Source: Protopterus annectens (Eukaryota; Chordata; Ceratodontiformes; Protopteridae). Taken from it: 64,000 bases of DNA. Positions 21,816 to 31,902 of this stretch are shown one piece after another (the stretch's first letter is position 1; every line of letters starts with the position of its first letter). Position numbers and translations under genes: made by a program. The stretch covers positions 577,257,549-577,321,548 of the forward strand of contig NC_056749.1 of the NCBI RefSeq assembly GCF_019279795.1, in the 5' to 3' direction. The notes beneath the pieces were generated by a model. That model saw only the letters and a program-made list of their open reading frames with translations, had not been told where the DNA came from and did no database searches.

Positions 21816-22841
21816 CCAGGTCTGATCTTCTTTCACCTGCAGTTCAGAATATACTAGTGGCTTCTCATAAAGCTTCCACTACAAAGACTTACACTAGTAA
21901 ATGGAAGCGTTTTGTTTACTGGGCAAATACACAGCAATTGGACCCTGTTATAGCTCCATTAAATAAGATCTTGGAGTTTTTAACCGAATTGTTCCACCAA
22001 GGAGCTTCTCCTGCCACTTTGAGAGTGCAATTGGCTGCCATTTCCAACTTTCATGTGGAAGAATGTGGGGCTCCTATTATGGCTCACAGACTTTGTAAGG
22101 CCTTTCTGAAAGGATCTTTCCATATTAGACCACCAGTTAGAACTCCTACATCACCTTGGAACTTGAACCTTTTATTATCTAAATTGATGCTACCACCGTT
22201 TGAACCAGCCTCTTCTTGTCCATTGAAATATTTGTCGTGGAAGACCCTCTTTTGGTGACCATTACATCGGCTAGACGGGTGTCAGAGCTTCAGGCTCTTT
22301 CTATTAAACATCCTTATTTGATCTTTCACTCTGATAGAGTATCTCTTCGCACTAATCCTTCCTTTCTCCCCAAAGTTTGCTCCGTTAATAACATTAATCA
22401 ATCCATTGAGCTCCCTACCTTTTTCAAAAACCACTCCAATAAGTTGGAGTATATGTTACACAAGTTGGATGTTCATAGACAACTTAGATTTTACCTGGAT
22501 AGAACAAAGGATCACAGGAAAACAGATCAACTTTTGTAGCCTTTGCAGACAGCAGGAAAGGTATAGCAGTTACTAAACGAACCCTTTCCAAATGGCTAAC
22601 TGATTGCATTATATTTGTTTATGCTACTTCGGAACAAACTTTACCTGTCAAACCCAAGGGGCACTCTACAAGATCAGTATCTACATCCCTGGCTCATGCA
22701 GCTCGCTTACCATTAGACACTATTTGTGCAGCTGCCACTTGGTCTAAACCACATACATTCATTTCTCATTACAAGGTAGACAGGGTTTCTAGGGACAGGG
22801 CAACCTTTGGTTCCACTGTGCTCAAGAACGTTCTCCCGTGA
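21745..22841 (+). pseudogene. D3 tyrosine recombinase
   Basis: It begins in a frame overlapping the end of the previous gene. The N-terminal DNA-binding part reads SHKASTTKTYTSKWKRFVYW and LRVQLAAISNFH. The catalytic domain has TSARRVSELQAL (first Arg, near 22264-22300), DVHRQLRFYLDRT, GHSTRSVST (HxxR, near 22660-22690), AATW and FISHYKVD with the presumed nucleophilic Tyr. The stop is at 22841. Frameshifts lie near 22240 and 22535. The enzyme would integrate the circular element DNA. All catalytic residues I can identify are still present. Confidence 0.9.
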
Positions 22842-22869
22842 GTTCCTCAGGAACAATGGAGCTAGGGAC

Positions 22870-22985
22870 GCTACCCAGGTGTAAGAACAAACGGCGAGAT
22901 TGAACACTCTCACATTTAGAAGTTATGTCCTTACCATAACGTTCCATGTGGAGTGTTCATCTCGCCTTTGTTCTTACATTCCCAC
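22870..22985. repeat. D3 internal complementary region (circle junction)
   Basis: Left half (to 22915) ends GAACACTCTCACAT, the reverse complement of the left tip. Right half (from 22916) begins TTAGAAGTTATGTCC, the reverse complement of the right tip. Read on the minus strand, the right end is joined directly to the left end, as in a circular intermediate. Confidence 0.9.
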
Positions 22986-23058
22986 CCTCCCACCCTCAGG
23001 AAGAACGTCCAGTTTGGTGTCTGGTTTGGTTTCTCCTGCTTCTGCATTACGCAGTTGT

Positions 23059-23061
23059 GTA

Positions 23062-23130
<69 letters not shown>

Positions 23131-23131
23131 G
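23059..23131. repeat. TA microsatellite within D3
   Basis: An almost pure (TA)n run bordered by TGTGTATATATGTGTG. It sits between the D3 ICR and right repeat, so it expanded after or within the element's non-coding tail. Confidence 0.95.
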
Positions 23132-23197
23132 TTTCTTTCAGTTATGTTGTTTTTGGCATGAATGTGTTACTCTCTCTGTTGACTTCTGGTTTGCTTG

Positions 23198-23382
23198 CAA
23201 ACTAGATCTGAGGTAAAGGCAGAGGGGGATTGTGGGAGTTAGGTTGGTCTCGAGCTTCTTGTCGATGCAGAGCTTGCCAAGCGGCCGACACGGAGCCGAG
23301 GATCGGCTCTGGACCCAGGTGTAAGAACAAAGGCGAGATGAACACTCCACATGGAACGTTATGGTAAGGACATAACTTCTAA
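23198..23382. repeat. D3 right terminal inverted repeat
   Basis: Starts with CAAACTAGATCTGAGG and is the reverse complement of the left repeat, including the CGGAGCCG/CGGCTC hairpin near 23295-23315. It then adds a right-only tip CATGGAACGTTATGGTAAGG... ending ACTTCTAA, matched by the ICR. Confidence 0.85.
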
Positions 23383-23534
23383 TTTTTGTCACTGGGGCCA
23401 GCTTTGCTGTGATCTGTTTGAATCACCCCTGAACAACAAGTGCAGCAGCTATTTTGCCTGGTCGCAAGAGTCCCCGAGAGATGTTCTCCTGTGCTATTGG
23501 TCCTCTGGACTTCTGTACACCTTTGGCACATTTC
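23383..23534 (+). pseudogene. D2 Dam-like methyltransferase fragment
   Basis: Continues D2 after D3: the plus strand reads a DLFESPLNNKCSSYFAW stretch (near 23415-23462), a DVLLCYWSSGLLYTF block and then stops being DIRS at about 23534, where PLE3 starts. About 90 bp of expected DIRS sequence is missing across PLE3. Confidence 0.7.
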
Positions 23535-24032
23535 CTTGCACAAATTGTAATTGTTGCCAGTATATTCAGAGAGCATTTAATAATATAAATAACAAAAGTT
23601 TTGTTCCTGATGGTAGATTTAATTGTAGGACAAGTAGAGTAATTTATGCAATAAAATGTGGATGTAATAAGTACTATATAGGTCAAACAAAAAGAATGCT
23701 CAAGGCGAGGTTGTTAGAGCATATGAGACACATCAGAAATTGTAAAATGGAGAGCCCTTTAGCTAAACATTTTTGTGGACATCATAATGGACAATATTAT
23801 ACATTGCAAGCTACTATTTTGCAACAAGTGGCTGCTGATGAACTTGATATAAATGTTGTTGTAAAATTACTTTTAAAAAAAAGAAACTGTTTTTATTTTA
23901 AAATATGGTACTTTGTTACCTAGAGGTCTTAACACAGATTGTTGTTGAAGTGTGATGTAAAGTGAATAGCCGAGGCGCTAGAGAGTATCGAATAAACCAT
24001 TGGATTTTACTGGTTTTTGTTGTTGCTTGGTG
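23535..24032 (+). mobile_element. PLE3: Penelope-like 3' end with GIY-YIG fragment
   Basis: The open frame to 23923 reads CTNCNCCQYI (Cys cluster), then SRVIYAIKCGCNKYYIGQTKRMLKARLLEHMRH, a clear GIY-YIG core (VIYAI..YYIGQT, near 23634-23730), and SPLAKHFCGHHNGQ. This fits the C-terminal endonuclease of a PLE family different from PLE1 and PLE2. The RT is absent. A short UTR with AATAAA (near 23989) follows. It replaces part of the D2 methyltransferase region, and no target duplication was found. A lone GIY-YIG gene is an alternative, but the Cys cluster and context favour a PLE. Confidence 0.75.
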
Positions 24033-24197
24033 CATCCAGAGGGATTAGTTGACCCAAACCTTCAGAACCTCAAGCTCACGGCTTGGCTTCTCCAGTTCCA
24101 TTAATTGCTAGGCATAATTCTCTATCTTCCCCAGTTCGTAAGATTCTTTTGGCCTTTCACAAATCCTCCACTAGAAAACTCTACAAAAGTAAACGGA
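24033..24197 (+). pseudogene. D2 tyrosine recombinase N-terminal fragment
   Basis: D2 resumes with NLQNLKLTAWLLQFH-type residues and then the recombinase start ASPVPLIARHNSLSSPVRKILLAFHKSSTRKLYKSKRK (24083-24197). At 24197 the sequence changes abruptly to gag, so the remainder of this recombinase is missing here. Confidence 0.75.
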
Positions 24198-24740
24198 AGA
24201 CATGGATTACAATGATGAAGGGTCCTCACGGTCACCTCATGATGTCTCTTTTGGAGACATCTTAGAAATGCTGAAACAGAGAGGTGACTGGAAGCCCTCC
24301 AACCCTTCATCTGAGGAGTCAGTGTTCCTGCAGGTTGCAGGTTTTTCGTGCCTGGCCATCTACCTCTGGGGTAACCCCGCCTGCCGATGAGCTCGTCCAA
24401 CTCTTTGTGCAGCATGCTTGGAAGAACCCTGATTCCATTGAGGCGATCCCTTGGAAGACCTGACAAAATTCTTTCCCTGCCCAAGCAGAACCCGCATTGG
24501 TCTAGAGTGTTACCAGTCGACGCTATGGTGGTGGTGACAGTCACAAAAATGGACTTGGCTGAGGAGAGTCCAGCTGTCCAACTGCCCAACAGAGAGTCCT
24601 GGGCTGTGGACTTGGGAAGCGAGTTTATACATCAGCAACCCTGGAATCTATTTCACTGTTCAGTCCATTCTCGGCAGTGGTCACAGTTCACTTGAGACCA
24701 TTACACACACACACAGCAGTGTTCAATACCTAGTCCTGTC
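24198..24740 (+). pseudogene. DIRS gag fragment after rearrangement
   Basis: Reads DYNDEGSSRSPHDVSFGDILEML (24204-24275) and SEESVFLQV, then RPDKILSLPKQ, VDAMVVVTVTKMDLAEES and PNRESWAVDLGS (about 24450-24620), the middle of DIRS gag. The zinc region and the RG tail are missing. It abuts recombinase sequence on the left and runs into a region where RT has been deleted. It probably comes from a second DIRS copy or a recombined D2. Confidence 0.7.
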
Positions 24741-24759
24741 TATCAGATGCAGAAATTTG

Positions 24760-25400
24760 CTTGGTCCACCCTAGAGACCAACTTGCATATCAATGTTCTA
24801 GATCTGAGAGCAGTACATCAACAAGCAAGGAGGAACAAAGTCCTACCCCCATGTTGAGAGGCCATGAGAATCTGGCAGTGGGCGATAGCTTCTGACCACA
24901 CACTGATAGCAACGCATATCCTGGGGAGCTCCAATGTAATTGCGGACAAACTAAGCAGATGCATCCTCCTGCCTCATGAGTGGTCCCTCAATCCTGAGGT
25001 AACAGAAATCTTCAGCATTGGGACCAGCCGTACTGCAATCTTTTTGCCTCCCCATCGAACATTAAGTGCAGCAGCTATTTCTCCCTGTTTCTGCCAGAGG
25101 GGGAGTCTCTGAGGGACGCTCTGATCCATATTTGCCCCACGGAACATCTTTATGCTTATCCCCCCAATACCACTTATCCCACAGTTCTTAAAGAAAGCTC
25201 TTCAGTTGAGATACACTGTGATTGTCATAGCTCCATTCTGGCCTTGACAAGTTTGGTTTCCCTTCCTCTGGCCTCACCTAGTATACCTGCCATGGATTCT
25301 GGACCTCGTCCAAATCTGATTACTCACCTCCAAGGGTTGGGCCACCTGAATCTGTCCAATCTCAAGCTAATTGCTTGGTTTCTCCACTTCCGTTAGTTGC
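24760..25400 (+). pseudogene. DIRS RNase H and Dam-like fragment (RT deleted)
   Basis: Reads LETNLHINVLDLRAV (near 24772-24812), REAMRIWQWAIASDHTLIATHILGSSNVIADKLSRCILLPHEWSL (24858-24990), and then a frame-shifted methyltransferase region (LYAYPPNTTYP and IVIAPFWP equivalents, near 25150-25250). The whole RT is absent between gag and here, so the copy carries a deletion of roughly 2 kb compared with D3. Confidence 0.75.
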
Positions 25401-26091
25401 CATCCAAGCTAATCTCACCTCACCTGTTCGGGACATCATTCTGTCCTCTCATAAACCATCCATCAGAAGACTATATCAGGACAAATGGAAAGGTTCTCCA
25501 TCTGGTCTAAGGATAACATGCTAGACCTGGAATCTGCTCCAGTGACTGCAGTGCTGCAATACCTGGCTAAGTTTTCTGATAATGGAGCCTCTGTCTCTAC
25601 CGTACAAGTACACCTGGTGGCGATTTCCAATTTCCACAAAGATAGGGAACCTCTCCTATCAGGCCTCCTGTTAGACAACCAATGGAACCTCACGTTAGTC
25701 CTTCAGTCTTCGACTCAAAACCCCTTTGAACCCACAGCAAAGTGTGACCTAAAGTTCTTGTCCTGGAAATCTGTTCTTAGTAGCCTACACATCAGCCAGA
25801 TGGGTCGCAGAGAGCTTGCAGGCATTGTGTATCGAGGCCCAATCTGGTCTTCCATAAAGAGAGAGTATCACTCCGGACAAATCCATCCTTCCTCCCCAAA
25901 GTTGTCTGATTTCTCCATTGACCTACATGTGTTCTTTCTGAATTTTTCCAATAGAGGAGAGTACTGCCTGCATTCCTTGGATGTACATAGGCAACTGAGA
26001 TTTTACCTAGACAGGACCAAGCCTATCTGTAAGTCTGAACAGCTTTTCATTTCCTTTTCTGGGCCTAGAATGGGAAATTGTTTCCAAGGTT
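25383..26091 (+). pseudogene. DIRS tyrosine recombinase fragment, C-terminus missing
   Basis: Reads LVSPLPLVAIQANLTSPVRDIILSSHKPSIRRLYQDKWK (near 25376-25490), VQVHLVAISNFHKD, then DLKFLSWKSVL, SLDVHRQLRFYLDRTKPICKSEQLF (near 25970-26050) and stops being DIRS at about 26091 where PLE4 begins. The HxxR and Tyr region, the ICR and right repeat are absent. A frame shift around 25640 and further small changes are present. Confidence 0.75.
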
Positions 26092-26361
26092 AAATATCGA
26101 CAAATGCAGACACAAAACCAGGAACCACCAAAATCCAAGGCCACAGGACCCGAATCTCCAAGGAATGTACTTTCAAACCAAATAGGTTAAAAACAACACC
26201 TTTATTGGTACGTAGTCCAAATCACACCAATGAACAACCAACAATAGACTAAGTGCTTTTGCTCGGTTATTACCGAGCTTCTTCAGAGTTAAAAATTAAA
26301 AAAAAAACTTTAAAAAAATTAAACTTAAAAATTTTTAACTCTGAAGAAGCTCGGTAATTTT
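26092..26361. mobile_element. PLE4: short inverted Penelope-like end
   Basis: The left arm carries a GAGCTTCTTCAGAGTTAAAAATT block (26275-26297) that reappears inverted as AACTCTGAAGAAGCTCGG (26338-26355), separated by an A/T-rich spacer. On the minus strand CTGAAGAAGCTCGGT...ACCGAGC forms a stem like that of the PLE hammerhead-type folds. The structure is a tail-only, inverted PLE insertion at the end of the D2 recombinase. No protein-coding part remains. Assignment rests on the fold and the arrangement. Confidence 0.55.
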
Positions 26362-27181
26362 CCTTTTCAGAAATCCTGTCTTTCCTTGATTCACAAAGCC
26401 AGGTATGTCAAGAATCATATGTAGTATTTTTAGCATCTACATTAATCAGAGATATAGGGCAGTTGTTTCTTGGAGCCAAGGTATCCTGTATGGCCTTGGC
26501 AATCAGAGCTATCCTAGCTATTGTGAGAATCTGGTGAAATACTAGTTTGAAAACGATCATTCAGCTTTTCACATGTAAATTTTGACTTCTCTCTGGTGAG
26601 TTTTTTAATTAGTTTTTCTCCACATATTTGTTGAAAATGAGCAGTTGTCAAATGCAAATAAGTTTGTGTTAACTGAGGTGAGGCTGCCATATCCAGGTTG
26701 TCTGCAAGTATCTTTCACCATTATTATCATATACTCTGAAGTAAAATTGTGCAAGTGGTTCTTGTATGTATGGCTTTCAGTACACTGTATTGTTTAATAA
26801 GCCTGACTAGGAGTGAAAATGTGCACATTAGCAAGATGCAGCAGATATAAATCATTGCATGCAAGTTGAGCTGTCCTCCTCAAATGTCCATCTTGAGTGT
26901 GTGAATATTTAGAGAAGGAAGTGTAATTGCTTCTGACAGATGGTAAAGAATGATGAAGCCTACAGCATAAAGTGAACAAAATGGAGAAGCCAGTGGTATT
27001 TGCAGTGTTTCTGTTGTATGTGCATTTAGATAAATTAGCTAATCTTGCAGGGAAACATCTACACAATGTCCTCCATATAAATTTAATTGGTTTGCCGCTC
27101 TGCTTGAAGTACTACATTGGATATCCTTCAGAACAAATTAACTCCCGCCAGATAATATCAAAGTCTCCCTCAAGTGCAGTC
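26362..27181. other. No gene or element recognised
   Basis: A/T-rich sequence with only short chance frames. DIRS sequence does not continue after PLE4, so either the D2 right end was lost or the right flank of PLE4 is host DNA. Confidence 0.5.
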
Positions 27182-27197
27182 TCTGTAGAGGAAAGTA

Positions 27198-27556
27198 AGG
27201 AATAATAAAAAACGAACCAAACCAACGAACAAGTGTATTCCAGGCAACTCGGCAGAACAAATCACTTTTTCAAATCTCGAAGAATATAATTTTAATTTAC
27301 ACAAACTAATTGATTAAGTATGAACTGTCTTTTTAACAGACCTAATTTGAAAGCAATTAATCAATTAGTTAAGTGCTATTTAAGCAAACTTTGCACACAC
27401 TTCACTGTTTTACTTGAAAAAGCTCTGAATATTCCGAGCGAAAGTGCTTGTCTGGAATCTGTTTTTTATCTGTTCATCAGTTTGTGTAAATTAAAATTAT
27501 ATTCTTCGAGATTTGAAAAAGTGATTTGTTCTGCCGAGTTGCCTGGAATACACTTG
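27198..27556. mobile_element. PLE5: inverted tail-only Penelope-like insertion with 16-bp target duplication
   Basis: TCTGTAGAGGAAAGTA occurs exactly at 27182-27197 and 27557-27572. Inside, the first about 80 bp (CAAGTGTATTCCAGGCAACT... onward) are the reverse complement of the last about 80 bp. A stem AGCTCtgaatattccGAGC followed by GAAA and GTGCTTGTC (near 27421-27452) resembles a degenerate hammerhead core. No protein is encoded. The inverted ends and long duplication match PLE2, so I class it as a PLE tail. Confidence 0.65.
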
Positions 27557-27572
27557 TCTGTAGAGGAAAGTA

Positions 27573-28430
27573 CCTTGGCGATGTGGTTATTTTAAGTTAA
27601 TCCAGAAATTTGGATGTAAATGTAAATCTCTGTCTTCTGCGAATTAAGCGCTTTGCTTCATTAGTTTTTTCCCTCCGTTTCTTCATGTCACATCTGTGTT
27701 TTTTTTTTTAATTTTACAGATACCTTTCTACTAAATACTTCCTGTCTGTTCTTTTTTTCATGGCGTCTGCAGCAGATGTGCTGTATTTAGTTCAAGGAAG
27801 ATTTTTTGTTGCCCGACTTTATTGCAAATGTGTTGGGCTGTATTTCACATTTCCCTTTTGTCTGGACTAAATTTCCATAGTCATTCTAGCTTTTGTTTTG
27901 TTGCCTACATTACAAACCCACTTTTAAAGCTAAAAACAGTCATGATGTGATTGATCACATATCTCTCACTGTGTGTTCTTCCTGAACACGTACATCGGTG
28001 CAGTATTAATACTTTGATTCTGCATGGAGCTTATTAGCATACGTTATGCAAGAAACTATTTTCATATCCTGCAGTTATCAGTTTGGATCAAGTGATGCCA
28101 AGTAGATGTGATGAAGTATTCCTAATGTAGGCTAGAACACTATCTTCTGGATTACTGCAGTCAGGTTCATTAGGCTATTCCTAGAATAAGCCTTAATTCC
28201 AGAGAGAAGGCAGTTCCTAGGAAAGTATCCAGTTCCACAGATGATTATTAGACAGTATATACTCTTCAATGGCTTTAATTGTTCCTTTTGAAATTGAGTT
28301 ACATGTAAACACTGATTGCTCCCTTAGTTTATGGTTAGAAAGAGCTGTACTACTTTGTTTAGATCTCTATTCACTAGTTTTAACACCTTTACTGAATTAT
28401 CACTTAGGACGTAAACAAACATACAGGTAT
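27573..28430. other. No gene or element recognised
   Basis: A/T-rich DNA between PLE5 and the 3' part of the minus-strand L1. It may include the 3' UTR of that L1, but I could not align it to L1-1. Confidence 0.45.
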
Positions 28431-28439
28431 ATATAAAAA

Positions 28440-28899
28440 GTTAAAATGTTCACAGTTGAAACCTACATTACATGCATACTTTTATTCAGTTATCAACCCA
28501 ACATAACACAAATTGTTCAATTCCTGCTTTAAGCCTCACTCCTTCTCTGAAATATTATTCTGCATGCATTGTTCCCATAATGTCCATTTTTTTATACGTA
28601 GCTTTAATCCTACAGTTTTTTAAATGTCTCACTTCCAGTTCGTTTATCTCTGTTAAAATATTCATTACTTCAAATACAGCTGGTTTAGACTTTGATTTCC
28701 ATTTTCTAGTAATTGCTGTTTGGCAGCCAGCAGAATTAAACTTATCAAGGCCTTATGTCTAGGCAATTCAGATTATGTATCCCAGTTCAAAAAAAATCAT
28801 TTCCTTAGTTGCACCCATTTGCTCACTCAATATTTCTGACAGAGTACTCTGTAGGGAATATGTAAAGTCTGCCAGCTCATTTCACTTCCAGAACATATG
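28440..28899 (-). pseudogene. L1-2 ORF2 extreme C-terminus
   Basis: On the minus strand this corresponds to L1-1 14815-15160: HIFWEC-like residues near 28890, the ADF..SLQ segment near 28870, and an AAKQQLLENGNQSL-type stretch near 28740-28690. Frames are broken by several stops. It is the part of ORF2 downstream of the D4 insertion point. Confidence 0.65.
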
Positions 28900-29307
28900 A
28901 TCTAATGTTTTCAATTTTTATTTTTTCCTCGACATATGGGTTCATTTCTGAGCATCGGAACAGACTTGGCCACTATTGCAACTAGTGCTTGCCAAAAACT
29001 CTCGAGCTTTACCCTTACTCAGAATGGTCCTCTCCAAGTTACTTCAGATCTCATTTGCCACTTTCCCTGACAGACGCATTTGCCATCACTCTCGAGCTAA
29101 GTACTTTTTCAAATATAGTTTTTCTATTTTTTCCACTGTTAGTAACTCTTTTGTTTGTTGCTTTCCTTAAAAACCTTACCAACTATTATTTCCATCTTGT
29201 CTAAACATTTCCTCTCCCTTTCTTTCCTTTTTTTACATATTGGTGTAATCTCGTCTATCATTATTGATACTTCCCCTTCCTTTTATTACTTGTTTTTTCT
29301 TTCTTTT

Positions 29308-31273
29308 AGTATCTTTGGAACAGACTGCTTCCACACCTAAATCTCTGGCTCCAAAGGGGCCTGTGGAACCGAGAGTATCAACGCAGAAATTACCAGTGCA
29401 TACGTCTACCTCAATGTCATGGTTTTAGTCATAGGGCATTTGTAGAAAGGAAAAATAAATTAATATTTTAAGATTTGATAACCCTCAGCCTTCAGTAAAG
29501 CTATATCTGGACCAGACAAAACAAGGAACAAGACAGATGTGCCTTCCCCTTAGTCATCCTCTAAAATTTCAGACAAGCCTAAGAAAAGGAGTCTGTTGGT
29601 ACCTCCTATGAAAAGGTCAGAATTATTGGTTCTGCCAGTATCTTTGGAACAGACTGCCTCCACACCTAAATCTCCAGCTCCGAAGGGTCTTGTGGAACCG
29701 AGAGCATCAGCACAGAAATTACCGGTGCAGATGTCTACCTCCGTGCCAACTTCTTTGGCACAGTCTGCAAGCTGAGGAACCAACTATTGTCACTATTCAG
29801 AGAGCCTCGTATTCTTCTTCAATTGATCTTTTTCTGGGAGACTACCTTCTTTTTGGAGAAACCAAAATCACCGTCTACCATGTCAGTGTGTTCTACCAAA
29901 AGTTTAAAGATGGCATGTAGAGGTTGGTGAATACTCTGGGCGCAAAGGTTTTCCTGTACCTCTTTGACTCCAACTCCATTGGGTGTTGGAGCTAAACCTT
30001 CCTTCACCCCTCCAGGTTTTCCTCCTCTGAATTCATTTGAAGCATTAGAGTCTTTGGCTCTGTGCCGACTGCATCGTCTCTGGAGTTACTCACATTTTTG
30101 GACCCAGTTTTCGCTCTGAAGTATCTGGCCCACTCTGATCTTGAGATCTCTCTGGGCTGAGCCTGTCCTGTCAGCTCTGAGGCACAGAAGTTGACTTCTA
30201 TTTTTTTTGGAGCCTTCTCTGCACTTTGTGGTATCGGCACAGATCAACTCTGCACCAGCAGCTGTCTTGGGGGGCTGTCTCTTTGGGGTGAGGAGTGGCT
30301 ACTGTTCCGAGGCAGTTTATCTTTGTTCGGGCACCATGTCCTCTTCAGGGGGAACAGCTTTCAAGGTAATGGAAAGAGCTCTGACCACCCAAGTAAGATG
30401 GTGGACACTTCTACTTTCGAGCAAGTATCCCTTTCCCAGGTATTCAACCTGCACTCCCACTTGGGTCAGTGGATGCCAAAACCTCAGGAATCCCAGATAA
30501 CAGGTCTTTCCTCTTCTGAGAATCTCCCCAGAACACCCCACTGAGGAGATCCCCAAGTAGAGAAAGTGCAAGACAAAACACTTGAATTCCCAGGAGGAAT
30601 CTATCACCAAAGAGACAGACTTGATGGAGAGGGGATCCCCAAGGTCAGCCCCGATGTCTTCTTTGGAGACATCTGGAAAATACTGAAGCAGAGGGGTGAC
30701 TGAAAATCCTTCCGCAGAGTCTGTGTACCTGCAGGCTTTTGGCACCTGACCATCTACCTCTTGGGTGACTCCACCCATTGACGAGCTCATCTAGTTGATC
30801 TCTGAGGGGGGGTGGAAGGCCTCTAATACTATAGTGTGTGTTCCTAGGAGACCTGATAAAATTGTCTGCTTCCAAAGACCGTTCTGGGCTAAAGGATTAG
30901 CTGTGGATGTCATGGTCGGGGCAGCAGACACAAGTTCCTCTATCCAACTACCCAGTAGTCTCTTGGGTGACGGATGGATTTGGGAAGTGAGTTTATGCAT
31001 CATCGACCTTTGCCTTAAGGTCTTTGAATTTATTGGCATACTTCACCAGACTTCAGAGAGATCTGCTGATCAAGGAGTTATCAGATACTCTAGCAGAATC
31101 TATTTCTGAGGAAATCCAAGATAAGGTTGCTTCCCAGTTGGCTATCGTGGAGTCTGTGTCTAATTCATCCATGACTGCTCATGCAGCCAAAGGGACCACC
31201 AGAGTGGCGGGTTTTGGTGTTGCCATTAAGGCAGACATCTGGATACACATGTGTGATTTTGTGGAGCCATTTG
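29308..31273 (+). pseudogene. D4 gag, 5' part
   Basis: Decayed S/P-rich linker (29308-30500), with a 111-bp internal direct duplication (29308-29418 and 29637-29747). It is followed by the gag core: KEMSSSAVD-like scraps, SFGDIWKILKQRG (about 30655-30700), FLGDLIKLS, FTRLQRDLLIKELSDTLAES (31040-31100), SQLAIVESVSNSSM and VEPF at the D5 insertion point. No readable N-terminal CxxC cluster is left apart from an RKNKL-like trace near 29438. It would encode the particle protein, but this copy is non-functional. Confidence 0.7.
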
Positions 31274-31437
31274 ATGTGAAGTTCTATCTCACCATTCATT
31301 CTTACTGATGGGTTTGGAGCCGATCCCTCGGCTCCAAGTCTGCCTACTACAAAGCTCGAGGTTTTCAAATAGCTCTAGGCCAAGTCCCTATCCCATGATG
31401 CACCTAGAGTTACCTCCGATCTAGTTTGCCGCTGCAA
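31274..31437. repeat. D5 left terminal inverted repeat
   Basis: Pairs with 37160-37325: shared blocks ATTCTTACTGATGGGTT, GCTCGAGGTTTTCAAATAGC and CCCATGATGCACCTAGAG. A 9-10 bp hairpin lies near 31315-31338. The left tip has lost a few bases relative to its ICR copy. Confidence 0.85.
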
Positions 31438-31902
31438 CAGATCGGAGGTTCTCGCTAGCTCGGGCCAGTAAAAAAATGTACTTTTCTCATTATTTCAAAG
31501 ATTGTTGATATTTACTTGAAAAAATAGTTAGCTAAGCTCTTACAGCTTTATCTGTAGTTTCCCTTTCCCTTGTGTGCCTTTTTTCATAGCTTAATATTTG
31601 GCCTCGTTCTTTTCCTAGGCCTATTTAAACAGTCACCTCTTTTCTTAGAAATAGTGTTGTGTTCAGATAGAGACCTTTGTCACAGCTTTATAGTTATTAG
31701 AGTTAACTTTATTTAGAGTATAGCTCGATTATTTGTATTTAGATAGCGATTTTTGTCACTACTGGATATTATCTGTTTAGATAGTGTTCGTGTGATTTGT
31801 TAGCCTTAGTTTGAAAGGCTTTTGTCTTTATATGTAGCCTGTTTTTTATTAGAAGGCTTATTGATATATATGATTGTTGCTGGGTGTGTTAAATTTTTTG
31901 TC

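Larger units (their letters stand above)
17240..23382 (+). mobile_element. DIRS-like retrotransposon D3, complete, nested in D2
   Basis: A full-length 6,143-bp element. The left tip ATGTGAGAG (17240) and right tip ACTTCTAA (to 23382) are fixed by the ICR, where their reverse complements lie side by side (junction 22915/22916). D2 coding sequence continues directly from 17239 to 23383 (AAGGAAGA then TTTTTGTCACTGG), with no visible target duplication, as expected for tyrosine-recombinase integration. It contains gag, RT-RNase H-Dam-like and recombinase genes, all with a few frameshifts. This is one of the two best preserved DIRS copies here. Confidence 0.9.
9741..26091 (+). mobile_element. DIRS-like retrotransposon D2, old and multiply interrupted
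   Basis: The left end ATCTGATG (9741) aligns with the D4 left end ATCTAATG, and the leader shares the CAGATGTCGTTTGCCGC block (near 9883-9901). It can be followed as gag (about 10085-12375), RT (12376-13047 and 16440 onward), RNase H (to 17239), a methyltransferase scrap (23383-23534) and recombinase pieces. Insertions are PLE2 (13048-16424), D3 (17240-23382), PLE3 (23535-24032) and PLE4 at its right edge. At about 24197 the recombinase jumps back to gag sequence, and RT is missing before a second RNase H (24760 on). This implies a second damaged DIRS copy or a large rearrangement. No ICR or right end is visible. Confidence 0.7.

Noticed and set aside
19661..22258. A single 865-codon open frame
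   Set aside because: It is a chimera: true RT frame to about 20358, then an off-frame translation across the RT-RNase H-Dam-like gene, then the true recombinase frame from about 21745. It is not one protein.
28472..28762. 96-codon plus-strand frame resembling a membrane protein
   Set aside because: It is antisense to the L1-2 ORF2 end; hydrophobicity comes from base composition.
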